DNA of 64,000 bases from Nocardioides sp. Root1257 (GCF_001425175.1 NZ_LMDV01000001.1:620001-684000), one strand, 5' to 3'; positions 8,878 through 16,588 are shown, counted from the first letter of the stretch. Made by a program: numbers and translations. Notes: generated by a model from the letters alone, not told the origin.

Positions 8878-9028
8878 CCGTGCAGCATTGACGTAACGGT
8901 TCGCTAACGACAGGGTGCCGTACGACACCCCGCCCTGTGGCCAGACCTACGGTGGCATGGCTATGCCCAATCTTCTCGGGAGGGGCGGGCGCGGTGTAGT
9001 GCATCAACGCGACAGAAAGGTTCACCCC

Positions 9029-10378
9029 GTGAATCGAACCACGACCAACTGGGTCCGGCTGATGGCGGGCACAGCCGTCCTCGGCCTCGCCCTGACCGCT
9101 TGCGGCTCCGACTCGGAGGGCGACAGCGCTCCGAAGGCGAGCGACAGCCCCTCGGCCTCCGAGTCGGCTCCGGCAGCGGACTCGTTCACCAACGACAAGT
9201 GCGACGCCGGCGCGACCAGCGCCGACACGTTCCGCGTCGGTGGCATCCTGCCGCTGACCGGTAACCTCGCCTTCCTCGGTCCGCCGGAGATCGCGGGCGT
9301 CGGCCTGGCTGTCTCGGACATCAACGCGGCCGGCGGCGTCAACGGCGCCAAGGCCTGCCACGACGTCCAGGACTCCGGTGACTCGACCGACATGTCGGTC
9401 TCCACCGCTTCGGCGGGCACGCTGGTCGCCAGCAAGCCGTCCGTCGTCATCGGCGCCGCGTCGTCCAGCGTCTCGCTGAACGTCGTCGACACCTTCGCCG
9501 ACAACAAGATCACCGAGATCTCGCCGGCCAACACCGCGGTCGACCTCAGCGGCTACTCGCCGTGGTACTTCCGTACCGCTCCGCCGGACGGCGTCCAGGG
9601 CAACGCGCTCGGCACCCTGATCACCACCGACGGCTACACGAAGGTCGGCTTCCTGGTGTTCAACGACACCTACGGCACCGGCCTGCGCAACGTCGTCGAG
9701 GAGACGGTCAAGGCCGCCGGCGGTTCCTGCAGCTACGGCTGCAAGGGCGACGGCGACGAGTTCCCGGCCGGTCAGACGACGTTCTCGGCCGAGGTCAGCG
9801 GGGTGCTCGCCTCCAAGCCGGACGCGATCGTCGTGCTCGCCTTCGACGAGACGAAGTCGATCATCCCCGAGCTCAAGTCGCAGGGCTGGGACATGTCGAA
9901 GGTCTACCTGACCGACGGCAACGTGTCGGACTACAGCAAGGACTTCGCGAAGGGCACCCTCACCGGCGCCCAGGGCACCATCCCGGGCGCCGACCCGGAC
10001 GCCACCTTCAAGGACCGGCTCAGTGGCTGGGCCGAGGTCGGCGAGGGCGCTCCGCTGAAGGACTTCTCGTACGGCGCCGAGTCCTACGACGCGACCATCC
10101 TCGCCGCGCTGGCCGCGGTCAAGGGTGGGGCGACCGACTCCGCCACCGTGCAGAAGAACCTGGCGGCCGTGTCCGGTGCCACCGACGGCGAGGAGTGCAC
10201 CTCCTACGCCGACTGCGTCGCCCTCCTCGAGGACGGCTCGGAGATCAAGTACACCGGTCCTTCGGGCATCGGTCCGATCGACGACGAGAACGACCCGTCG
10301 TCGGCCTTCGTCGGCATCTACAAGTACAACGCCGACAACAAGAACGAGCTCACCACCACGGTGGAGGGCTCCAAGTGA
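9029..10378 (+). CDS. livK: Lipoprotein substrate-binding protein of a branched-chain amino acid type ABC importer
   Basis: 449-residue extracytoplasmic solute-binding protein of the periplasmic-binding-protein type 1 (LivJ/LivK) fold. A signal peptide ends in the lipobox LALTAC at about residues 20-25, followed by a Ser/Glu/Asp/Ala-rich linker to about residue 50. The ligand domain opens with FRVGGILPLTGNLAFLGPPE, typical of the Leu/Ile/Val family; the true ligand could also be another amino acid or amide. GTG start at 9029, with GAAAGG about 8 nt before it. It is transcribed towards the livHMGF operon and is separated from it by two terminators. Confidence 0.9.
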   Translation: MNRTTTNWVRLMAGTAVLGLALTACGSDSEGDSAPKASDSPSASESAPAADSFTNDKCDAGATSADTFRVGGILPLTGNLAFLGPPEIAGVGLAVSDINAAGGVNGAKACHDVQDSGDSTDMSVSTASAGTLVASKPSVVIGAASSSVSLNVVDTFADNKITEISPANTAVDLSGYSPWYFRTAPPDGVQGNALGTLITTDGYTKVGFLVFNDTYGTGLRNVVEETVKAAGGSCSYGCKGDGDEFPAGQTTFSAEVSGVLASKPDAIVVLAFDETKSIIPELKSQGWDMSKVYLTDGNVSDYSKDFAKGTLTGAQGTIPGADPDATFKDRLSGWAEVGEGAPLKDFSYGAESYDATILAALAAVKGGATDSATVQKNLAAVSGATDGEECTSYADCVALLEDGSEIKYTGPSGIGPIDDENDPSSAFVGIYKYNADNKNELTTTVEGSK

Positions 10379-10413
10379 TCCACGGGTGATCGACTGATCA
10401 CCCCGTAGCACGC

Positions 10414-10447
10414 GAAGGGCCCCGGACCTCACGGTCCGGGGCCCTTC
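10414..10447 (+). terminator. Rho-independent type terminator after livK
   Basis: Perfect 15-bp inverted repeat: GAAGGGCCCCGGACC, loop TCAC, then GGTCCGGGGCCCTTC. It begins 36 nt after the livK stop. There is no U-tract, as is usual in high-GC actinobacteria. Confidence 0.85.
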
Positions 10448-10539
10448 GTCATGTCCTGGTGGTCGAGCTGGGCGGTGCGGCCGCCATGCTGTGGGGCCGC
10501 CCGGCCCGCCGTTCCCGCGCACCTGCGCCGGAACGACCA

Positions 10540-10570
10540 CGGCCCACCCGAGAAGCACCCGGGTGGGCCG
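10540..10570 (-). terminator. Terminator of the livHMGF operon
   Basis: 11-bp perfect stem CGGCCCACCCG / CGGGTGGGCCG with a 9-nt loop, 20 nt downstream of the livF stop codon on the minus strand. Confidence 0.75.
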
Positions 10571-10589
10571 CTGGCAGGTCAGGGTGCTG

Positions 10590-11375
10590 CTAGTGCCCCT
10601 CGCGCTCCTCGTCCACGTCCTTGGCGAGGGTGCCGAGGTAGAGCTCGATGACCTTGGGGTCGTTCGCGAGCTCGCGGCCGGTGCCGCTGTAGGCGTCCCG
10701 GCCCTGGTCGAGCACGTAGCCGCGGTCGCAGATCTGCAGGCAGCGACGGGCGTTCTGCTCGACCATCACGACGCAGACACCGGTCTTGTTGATCCGGCGG
10801 GTGCGCAGGAAGGTCTCGTCCTGGCGCACCGGTGACAGGCCCGCCGACGGCTCGTCGAGCAGCAGCACGGACGGCTCCATCATCAGCGCCCGGGCCATGG
10901 CCAGCGACTGACGCTCCCCGCCGGACAGGGCGCCCGCGCTCTGGTTGCGCCGGTCGTGCAGCACCGGGAAGAGGTCCCACATGGCGTCGAGGCGCTCGCG
11001 GATCTTCTTGGGCCGCAGGAAGAGGCCCATCCGGAGGTTCTCCTCGATGCTCAGCGAGGGGAAGACGTTGTTGGTCTGCGGGACGAACCCGACCCCCATC
11101 TCCACCAGCTGGTTGGTGCGCAGGTTGGTGATGTCGCGATCACCCAGCGTCACCGAACCGGAGTGCACCTTGACCAGGCCGAACATCGCCTTGAGCAGCG
11201 TCGACTTGCCGGCGCCGTTCGGGCCGATGATGCCGATCATCTCGCCCGGGTAGGCGACCAGGCTGCACCCGTTGAGGATGTTGACCCCGGGGATGTAGCC
11301 GGCGACGACGTCCTTCGCCTCGACGACCGCCTTCCGGGTCTCGGTGGCGGTCCCACCGTGCTGCTGCTCGGTCAT
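10590..11375 (-). CDS. livF: Branched-chain amino acid type ABC transporter, ATP-binding protein LivF
   Basis: 261-residue cytoplasmic ATPase that powers import with LivG. Walker A GPNGAGKST, signature LSGGERQSLAMARALM, Walker B VLLLDEPSAGL and a switch His region VVMVEQNA are all intact; the Asn in EQNA is typical of LivF rather than LivG. Last gene of the operon. Its ATG overlaps the livG stop by 4 nt, giving coupled translation. Confidence 0.92.
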   Translation of the reverse strand: MTEQQHGGTATETRKAVVEAKDVVAGYIPGVNILNGCSLVAYPGEMIGIIGPNGAGKSTLLKAMFGLVKVHSGSVTLGDRDITNLRTNQLVEMGVGFVPQTNNVFPSLSIEENLRMGLFLRPKKIRERLDAMWDLFPVLHDRRNQSAGALSGGERQSLAMARALMMEPSVLLLDEPSAGLSPVRQDETFLRTRRINKTGVCVVMVEQNARRCLQICDRGYVLDQGRDAYSGTGRELANDPKVIELYLGTLAKDVDEEREGH

Positions 11376-12367
11376 CGCAGTCCCTCCGCCTCTTCCTCGG
11401 CCTCGCGTTCGGCGTCCTCGGCGGCCACCTCTTCGGCGATCTCCTCCAGCGCCTCGTCCGTCAGCAGCGCGTCGTCACCCAGGTCGGTGTCGTGATGCGC
11501 GCCCAGGTAGGCGTCGATCACGGCCGGGTCCGACATCACCGTGTCGGCGGCGCCCTCGGCGACCAGCCGGCCCTCGGCCATCACTGCGACCCAGTCGGAG
11601 ATGTGGCGTACGACGTGCATGTCGTGCTCGACGAAGAGCACGGTCATGCCCTCGTCGCGCAGGTTCTGGATGTGGCCGAGCAGCGACTGGGTCAGCGCGG
11701 GGTTCACGCCGGCCATCGGCTCGTCGAGCATGATCATCTTCGGGTCGCTCATCAGCGCCCGCGCCATCTCGAGGAGCTTGCGCTGGCCGCCGGAGAGGCT
11801 GCCCGCGTAGTCGTTCTTCTTCTCGAACAGCTTGAAGCGGGCGAGGAGCTCGTCGGCCTTGGCCTCGATCTCCTTCTCCTGCTTGGCCCAGGTGCCGCGG
11901 AACATCGACTTGAGGAGGTTCTCCCCCGCCTGGTTCTGCGCGCCGAGCATCATGTTGTCGATCACCGTCATGGCGCTGAGCGCCTTGGTGAGCTGGAAGG
12001 TCCGGACCATGCCGGCCTGCGCGACGCTGGAGGCCGACGTCTTGTCGAGCGTGCGGCCGTCGAAGGCCCAGTGCGCGCCCTTGCCGGCCGTGGTCGGCTT
12101 GTCGAACCCGGTGATCAGGTTGAAGAACGTCGTCTTGCCGGCGCCGTTCGGCCCGATCAGCGCCGTGATCAGGCCGCGCTGCACCTCGAGGTGCTGCACG
12201 TCGACGGCGGTCATGCCGCCGAACTGGCGCACGATGTTGTCGACGACCAGGATCGGGTCGGGCTTGCCGGCGCCGGGCACGGCGTCGAAGCCCGAGGTCA
12301 GCGCCCGGCGGGCAGCCGGGTCCGCGAGTCCGGTGTCGACCTTGGGGTCGGCCATCTGCTCAGACAT
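11372..12367 (-). CDS. livG: Branched-chain amino acid type ABC transporter, ATP-binding protein LivG
   Basis: 331-residue ATPase, longer than the usual 250-260. An N-terminal extension of about 40 residues precedes the ATPase core (GPNGAGKTT Walker A, LSGGQRKLLEMARALM signature, MIMLDEPMAGVNP Walker B, VEHDMHVV switch His). After the core there is a strongly acidic tail of about 45 residues rich in Glu/Ala/Asp, which may be a regulatory or solubility extension. It overlaps livM by 8 nt and livF by 4 nt. Confidence 0.92.
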   Translation of the reverse strand: MSEQMADPKVDTGLADPAARRALTSGFDAVPGAGKPDPILVVDNIVRQFGGMTAVDVQHLEVQRGLITALIGPNGAGKTTFFNLITGFDKPTTAGKGAHWAFDGRTLDKTSASSVAQAGMVRTFQLTKALSAMTVIDNMMLGAQNQAGENLLKSMFRGTWAKQEKEIEAKADELLARFKLFEKKNDYAGSLSGGQRKLLEMARALMSDPKMIMLDEPMAGVNPALTQSLLGHIQNLRDEGMTVLFVEHDMHVVRHISDWVAVMAEGRLVAEGAADTVMSDPAVIDAYLGAHHDTDLGDDALLTDEALEEIAEEVAAEDAEREAEEEAEGLR

Positions 12368-13535
12368 TGAATCGCAGCTCCCTCTTGTTGCCCAGGATGC
12401 CTTGTGGTCGGAAGATCACGATCAGCATCAGCGCGACACCGACGACGATGTACGAGAACTGCTCGGTCTGCTGGTTGCTCATGATGCTGTCGGGGACGTA
12501 CGCCGCGGCCGTGTACTTGATGCCGATCCGGCCCGCGAAGAACAGCACCGAGCCGAGCACGGGGCCGAAGATCGTCGCCGCACCACCGAGCAGCAGCGCG
12601 GTGTAGCAGAAGAACGTCAGCGAGCGGCCCATGGAGTCGGGCTGCACGCTCGACGACAGCACGTAGACCATGCCGCCGAGCGCTCCGAACAGACCGCCGA
12701 TGATCAGCGCCTGCATCTTGATGGAGAAGACGTTCTTGCCCAGCGAGCGGATCGCGTCCTCGTCCTCGCGGATGCCGCGGAGCAGTCGGCCCCACGGGCT
12801 GCGGACCAGGAGGAAGACGACCAGCGTGCAGAGCAGCGCCAGGCCCCAGGCGACGAACCGCACCCACCAGCCGCTGACGCCGGTGCTCTGGTAGGGCACC
12901 GGGAAGAGGAAGAAGAGCAGCAGCACACCGAACACGAGGAGTCCCGCCATGCCGGCCGACTGCAGGAGCCCCTTGAAGGCGTTGCCGCTGCGGAAGCGCA
13001 TCACGATCAGGACGATGACCGCGATGGCGACGATCCAGCCGATGATCCGCACCCAGGCGGCGCCGTCGGCGACGTCGGTGTAGTTGAACGGGATCAGCGT
13101 GAAGGAGCCGGTGCCGAAGAAGGACAGGTTCCGGAAGCCGGTCGTGTACTGGCTGCCCGGGATGCCCTGGGCCGAGCCGGTGAAGTCGACGAGCAGCGCC
13201 GACCTGCCGACGTACCTGATGATCTCGGCGGCCGAGATCGTCACGATCGCCAGGTAGTCACCGCGCAGCTTCAGGGTGGGTGCACCGAGCACCAGCGCGA
13301 AGATGAACGCGGCGCCGAACCCGAACAGGATGCCGAGGATCATCGGCAGGCCGTTGGAGATCGAGATCGCGAAGCCGTAGGCGCCGAGCAGCATGAAGCC
13401 CGACTGGCCCATGTTGAGCAGGCCGGTGAAGCCGAAGTGGATGTTGAGTCCGATGACCGCGATCGCGACCGCCGCCGTCTGCGGCGACAGCGCCTCGCGC
13501 ATCATGCCGTTGAGGATGAACTGGATGGTGTCCAT
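12360..13535 (-). CDS. livM: Branched-chain amino acid type ABC transporter, permease LivM
   Basis: 391-residue permease with about ten membrane segments. The conserved GLLNMGQSGFMLLGAYGFA and the cytoplasmic coupling segment SPWGRLLRGIREDEDAIRSL are hallmarks of LivM. It pairs with LivH to form the channel. ATG at 13535, 17 nt after livH ends; its 3' end overlaps livG by 8 nt. Confidence 0.92.
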   Translation of the reverse strand: MDTIQFILNGMMREALSPQTAAVAIAVIGLNIHFGFTGLLNMGQSGFMLLGAYGFAISISNGLPMILGILFGFGAAFIFALVLGAPTLKLRGDYLAIVTISAAEIIRYVGRSALLVDFTGSAQGIPGSQYTTGFRNLSFFGTGSFTLIPFNYTDVADGAAWVRIIGWIVAIAVIVLIVMRFRSGNAFKGLLQSAGMAGLLVFGVLLLFFLFPVPYQSTGVSGWWVRFVAWGLALLCTLVVFLLVRSPWGRLLRGIREDEDAIRSLGKNVFSIKMQALIIGGLFGALGGMVYVLSSSVQPDSMGRSLTFFCYTALLLGGAATIFGPVLGSVLFFAGRIGIKYTAAAYVPDSIMSNQQTEQFSYIVVGVALMLIVIFRPQGILGNKRELRFNV

Positions 13536-13552
13536 GGTCTTCAGTCCTCCCC

Positions 13553-14872
13553 TTACCCGACCCGCTGCGGCTTGCCGAGCAGACCTTGCGGTCGCACGAG
13601 CAGGAGCAGGATCAAGATCAGCAGCGCGGTCGCGTACTTGAAGTCACCGGGCATGCCCAGGACCGGCGACAGCTCCACGACCAGGCCGATGATGATGGCG
13701 CCGATGAGGGCGCCGAACGCGGTGCCGAGGCCACCGAGGGTGACCGCCGCGAAGAGCAGCAGCAGGATCTGGAGACCGGAGTCCCACTTGATGCCGTTGG
13801 TGACCAGCGCGTAGAGGAGACCGGAGAGACCGGCGAGGCCCATCGCGACCGTCCACACCAGGCGGATCACCCGGTCGGTGTCGATGCCCGACGCCGACGC
13901 GAGCGCCGGGTTGTCGGAGACGGCGCGAGTGGCGCGACCGATCCGGGTGCGGAGCAGGGCGTACCCGACGCCCGCCAGCACGATCACCGAGATCACCATC
14001 GCGACGATCGACTGGTTGGTGATCGTGACCGGCCCGAACTCGCGCACCGACGGGTTGTCCTGCAGCACGCGGACGGTGCGGGCACCGACCGTGTACTGGT
14101 ACACGTACTGGAGCGCCAGGGAGAGACCGATCGTCACGATCATCATCTGGGTCAGGCCCAGGCCGCGGCGTCGTAGTGGTTGCCACAGCACCCGGTCCTG
14201 GAACCACCCCGTGAACGCGCACAGGATCACCACGACCAGGCCGCCGATCCACAGACCGAGCCCGTGCTGGTTGATGAGCAGGTAGCCGAGCATGCCGCCG
14301 AGCGTCACCTGCTCCGCGTGCGCGAAGTTGGAGAGGCCGGTGGTGCCGTAGATGAGCGACAGGCCGACCGAGGCGAGCGCGAGCAGCAGGCCCAGCCGCA
14401 GGCCGTTGACCGTGCTCTGGACGAGCTCGTCGAACTTGCTCGTCGAGGCGCTGTAGTCAGCCGTGCGGATCGTGAGCAGCGCGGGCTTGGTGACGCCGAA
14501 CTTCGCCGCGACGGTGACCTCACCGGTGTCGACGACCAGGTCCTTGGGGAGCGTCGACTCGTCGACCTTGACGACGTACGGACCCTCCTTCTCGACCTGG
14601 ACGTTCCACTTGCCGGTCTCGCTGGTGGTCACCTCGGTGGCGGTGCCCGCCTCGTCGGTGACGGTCAGCTTCACGTCGGCGAGGGGCCCGTCCTCGGTGC
14701 GGATGGTGCCGGCGATGCAGGCCTTGTCAGGCCCCGGGAGGCACAGCGTGTCGACGGCGCTGGCCGGACCCGAGGAAATCAGCGCGAGCACCGGCGCGAG
14801 CAGGAGCGCGAGAATGAGTCCCGCTACCCCCCTGCGCACGGTCCGCTCACGGACGACGTGTCGAGACTTCAA
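13553..14872 (-). CDS. livH: LivH permease with an N-terminal signal peptide and extracytoplasmic beta-sandwich-like domain
   Basis: 439 residues, about 140 more than typical LivH. Residues 1-39 form a signal peptide ending in GPASA. Residues about 41-130 hold a soluble domain (CIAGTIRTEDGPLADVKLTV, later GKWNVQVEKEGPYVVKVDE) whose pattern fits a carboxypeptidase-regulatory-like or Cna-B-like beta sandwich. From about residue 152 the sequence is a normal LivH permease (LIYGTTGLSNFAHAEQVTLG). I chose the TTG at 14872 because GGGAGGA lies 6 nt upstream and the protein then begins MKSRHVVRERTVRRG, a good signal-peptide n-region; an upstream frame to 14968 looks non-coding. First gene of the operon. 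Confidence 0.87.
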   Translation of the reverse strand: MKSRHVVRERTVRRGVAGLILALLLAPVLALISSGPASAVDTLCLPGPDKACIAGTIRTEDGPLADVKLTVTDEAGTATEVTTSETGKWNVQVEKEGPYVVKVDESTLPKDLVVDTGEVTVAAKFGVTKPALLTIRTADYSASTSKFDELVQSTVNGLRLGLLLALASVGLSLIYGTTGLSNFAHAEQVTLGGMLGYLLINQHGLGLWIGGLVVVILCAFTGWFQDRVLWQPLRRRGLGLTQMMIVTIGLSLALQYVYQYTVGARTVRVLQDNPSVREFGPVTITNQSIVAMVISVIVLAGVGYALLRTRIGRATRAVSDNPALASASGIDTDRVIRLVWTVAMGLAGLSGLLYALVTNGIKWDSGLQILLLLFAAVTLGGLGTAFGALIGAIIIGLVVELSPVLGMPGDFKYATALLILILLLLVRPQGLLGKPQRVG

Positions 14873-14912
14873 CTCGGTCCTCCCATCCAGAACCCGGCTG
14901 GGTTCGGACGGC

Positions 14913-14918
14913 AGTCTA
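14913..14918 (-). promoter_or_regulatory. -10 hexamer of the livHMGF operon
   Basis: TAGACT on the minus strand, about 40 nt upstream of the livH start. Unlike many genes here, livH has a leader and a Shine-Dalgarno. No convincing -35 was seen. Confidence 0.5.
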
Positions 14919-15013
14919 GGGGTGAACGGCGAGTGAAGCGCCAGTCCTCCGACTTCCCGGCGCGGCACACGCGCAGCCTTTACCGAAGCGTGATCTACCG
15001 GAAACGTCTCGCC

Positions 15014-15631
15014 TCAGCCGGCGATGCCGGGGCCGTGCGCGATGACGCCCTCGGCGACCTGCCGCATCGACAGACGTAGATCCATCGCGGTCTTCTGGAT
15101 CCACCGGAACGCGTCGGGCTCGGAGAGCTTGAGCTGGTCCTGGAGCACGTTCTTGGCCCGCTCGACCGCCTTGCGGGTCTCCAGGCGCTCGGTCAGGTCG
15201 GCGACCTCGGACTCGAGCATCGAGAGCTCGGCGAACCGGCTCACGGCCATCTCGATCGCCGGCACCAGGTCGGTCTGGCTGAAGGGCTTGACCAGGTAGG
15301 CCATGGCACCGGCGTCGCGCGCGCGCTCGACGAGGTCGCGCTGCGAGAACGCCGTCAGGATGACGACCGGCGCGATCCGCTGCCCGGCGATCCGCTCGGC
15401 GGCGGCGATGCCGTCGAGCACCGGCATCTTCACGTCGAGGATGACCAGGTCCGGGCGGAGCTCCTCGGCCAGCTCGACCGCCTTCGCCCCGTCACCGGCC
15501 TGGCCGACGACGTCGTACCCCTCGTCGGAGAGCATCTCGGCGAGGTCCATCCGGATGAGGACCTCGTCCTCGGCGATGACGACCCGGCGGGCGGCAGCAC
15601 CCGGGGTCGGCTGGTCGGTCGGCTGCGTCAC
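15014..15631 (-). CDS. pdtaR: ANTAR-domain two-component response regulator PdtaR
   Basis: 205 residues. The N-terminal receiver domain (RRVVIAEDEVLIRMDLAEML) has acidic pocket residues Glu/Asp near positions 21-22 and a phospho-acceptor Asp in LVILDVKMP at about residue 66; KPF holds the conserved Lys. The C-terminal ANTAR domain (about residues 135-200, ending in LRLSMRQVAEGVIAHG) binds RNA hairpins and acts as an antiterminator once phosphorylated by the cognate PdtaS-type kinase, which is not in the window. GTG start at 15631 with TAACCT 6 nt upstream. Confidence 0.94.
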   Translation of the reverse strand: MTQPTDQPTPGAAARRVVIAEDEVLIRMDLAEMLSDEGYDVVGQAGDGAKAVELAEELRPDLVILDVKMPVLDGIAAAERIAGQRIAPVVILTAFSQRDLVERARDAGAMAYLVKPFSQTDLVPAIEMAVSRFAELSMLESEVADLTERLETRKAVERAKNVLQDQLKLSEPDAFRWIQKTAMDLRLSMRQVAEGVIAHGPGIAG

Positions 15632-15637
15632 GGCAGC

Positions 15638-15643
15638 AGGTTA
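15638..15643 (-). promoter_or_regulatory. -10 hexamer of pdtaR
   Basis: TAACCT on the minus strand followed by GCTGCC and the GTG start at 15631: leaderless arrangement. Confidence 0.5.
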
Positions 15644-15676
15644 TCCGCCCGCGCGCCGTCGTACGCCGCGCACCCG

Positions 15677-15877
15677 TCAGGCTGGACGCGGTGCGACCCC
15701 CGGCGCGACCCCCGGCAGCGGCACCGGTCGCGTCGCCCGGTCGCGCAGGAAGAGCTCGACCTCCTCGCGCTCCACGCGCCGGCGACTGAGCAGGGTCGCA
15801 GCCGACCGGGCGTTGCCGATGGCTCGTTCGTTGCTGGCGTGGCCCCATCCACTGGCCTGCTGCCACGGCTTCCACAT
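15677..15877 (-). CDS. Small uncharacterised protein, 66 aa
   Basis: Not recognised. It begins MWKPWQQASGWGHASNERAI, then has a basic, probably helical middle (SAATLLSRRRVEREEVELFL) and a Pro/Val/Ala-rich tail. No signal peptide or membrane segment. I call it a gene because the ATG at 15877 has GGAGG five nt upstream and a promoter with -35 TTGGCT, a 17-bp spacer and -10 TACAGT lies just before it. It lies between pdtaR and the tRNA, ends 46 nt before pdtaR and reads in the same direction. Confidence 0.6.
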   Translation of the reverse strand: MWKPWQQASGWGHASNERAIGNARSAATLLSRRRVEREEVELFLRDRATRPVPLPGVAPGVAPRPA

Positions 15878-15893
15878 GTCGACCTCCACTGCC

Positions 15894-15911
15894 CGAGCAC
15901 CCGCGTGCTCG
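15894..15911 (-). promoter_or_regulatory. Hairpin in the 5' leader of the 66-aa gene
   Basis: Perfect 7-bp palindrome CGAGCAC-CCGC-GTGCTCG, a few bases after the -10 TACAGT and upstream of the Shine-Dalgarno. It could be an operator or an RNA structure controlling translation; function not known. Confidence 0.45.
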
Positions 15912-15913
15912 AA

Positions 15914-15942
15914 ACTGTAGTAGTTCGATCGACTTTAGCCAA
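15914..15942 (-). promoter_or_regulatory. Promoter of the 66-aa gene (-35 TTGGCT, -10 TACAGT)
   Basis: On the minus strand TTGGCT (15942-15937) and TACAGT (15919-15914) are separated by exactly 17 bp, the best match to a vegetative sigma promoter in this part of the window. Confidence 0.65.
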
Positions 15943-15987
15943 GGCCGGCGTCGCGCCCGCTGTCCGTTAGGGTTTCTCGCGCCGCGG

Positions 15988-16060
15988 GCCCCGGTACTCC
16001 AACGGCAGAGAGAGTGGTCTCAAACACCATCCAGTGTGGGTTCGAATCCCACCCGGGGCA
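15988..16060 (+). tRNA. tRNA with anticodon CAA, class I shape (nominal tRNA-Leu)
   Basis: 73-nt cloverleaf. Acceptor stem GCCCCGG/CCGGGGC (7 bp, perfect), anticodon stem GTGGT/ACCAT (one G-U), loop CTCAAAC giving anticodon CAA at 16021-16023, T stem GTGGG/CCCAC with TTCGAAT loop. The D arm is short, with three clear pairs. The variable region is only five nt (CCAGT), whereas leucine tRNAs carry a long variable arm. The discriminator is A, and CCA is not encoded (CCCA follows). CAA reads UUG, so by anticodon it is tRNA-Leu, but the shape is not that of tRNA-Leu. Either an unusual leucine tRNA or a specialised one. Confidence 0.85.
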
Positions 16061-16086
16061 CCCACGGATGCATCGATGTCGGTGCC

Positions 16087-16284
16087 ATGGGCGACCGTCG
16101 AGGCGTGTACGACGACCCGACGCGCGAGATTGCCCTCGAGCTCCTGGCCCAGCACACCCTGTCCGAGGTCAGCCGACGGACGGGCATCAGTCGTGCGGCT
16201 CTCCGGGAGTGGCGCGGCGGACGCCCTCCTCGTTCGAAGGCCTCCGTCGCGCGGCTCGATGAGCTGATCGGCCTCACGTCCTGA
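16087..16284 (+). CDS. Small helix-turn-helix protein, possibly a shortened member of a larger family
   Basis: 65 residues starting MGDRRGVYDDPTREIALELL. The segment TLSEVSRRTGISRAALREWR (about residues 24-43) is a clear helix-turn-helix of the type found in homeodomain-like DNA-binding proteins. From memory, the opening YDDPTR...LEL plus SRAALREW resembles the N-terminus of longer actinobacterial HTH-LAGLIDADG proteins often found near tRNAs; here nothing LAGLIDADG-like follows, so this may be a truncated survivor. It starts 27 nt after the tRNA, on the same strand, without an obvious Shine-Dalgarno, so it may be read from the tRNA transcript. Confidence 0.65.
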   Translation: MGDRRGVYDDPTREIALELLAQHTLSEVSRRTGISRAALREWRGGRPPRSKASVARLDELIGLTS

Positions 16285-16309
16285 CGACGCGAGGCCTCGA
16301 TGCGTCGTC
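16283..16309 (+). terminator. Possible terminator after the HTH gene
   Basis: 8-bp stem GACGACGC / GCGTCGTC with an 11-nt loop that overlaps the stop codon of the HTH gene. Confidence 0.4.
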
Positions 16310-16396
16310 GACGGTCTGGAGCACTCCGCGGGGCGGGCCCTATACCGGCTCGGGGCGGGGTACGGTCACCCGTCAGAACACACCAAAGGAGTGGTC

Positions 16397-16588
16397 ATGG
16401 GAACAATCATCGGCATCATCGGCCTGATCGCGGCCATCTGGGTGATCATCGAGGTGGTTCGCTCCGGGGCGAGCACCATCGCCAAGGTCGTGTGGATCGT
16501 CTGCGCGATCCTCTTCTCGATCATCACCGCCATCGTCTGGGCGGTCTGGGGTCGCAAGGAGTTCGGCGGCCAGAAGGCCGTCATCTGA
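16397..16588 (+). CDS. Small two-helix membrane protein, PLDc_N-like
   Basis: 63 residues with two membrane helices: GTIIGIIGLIAAIWVIIEVV (residues 2-21) and, after the short loop RSGASTIAKVV, WIVCAILFSIITAIVWAVWG. The Lys and Trp at the start of the second helix and the closing WGRKEF resemble the phospholipase-D-nuclease N-terminal domain found alone in many actinobacterial membrane proteins, but the match is loose. ATG at 16397 with AAAGGAG five nt upstream. It is followed by a hairpin terminator. Confidence 0.75.
   Translation: MGTIIGIIGLIAAIWVIIEVVRSGASTIAKVVWIVCAILFSIITAIVWAVWGRKEFGGQKAVI

Noticed and set aside
16020..16277. Minus-strand open frames across the tRNA and HTH region
   Set aside because: They run through the tRNA sequence antisense and have no ribosome binding site or motif.
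15988..16309. Integration (att) site of a mobile element at the tRNA
   Set aside because: No direct repeat of the tRNA 3' end was seen downstream and no integrase is present in the window.
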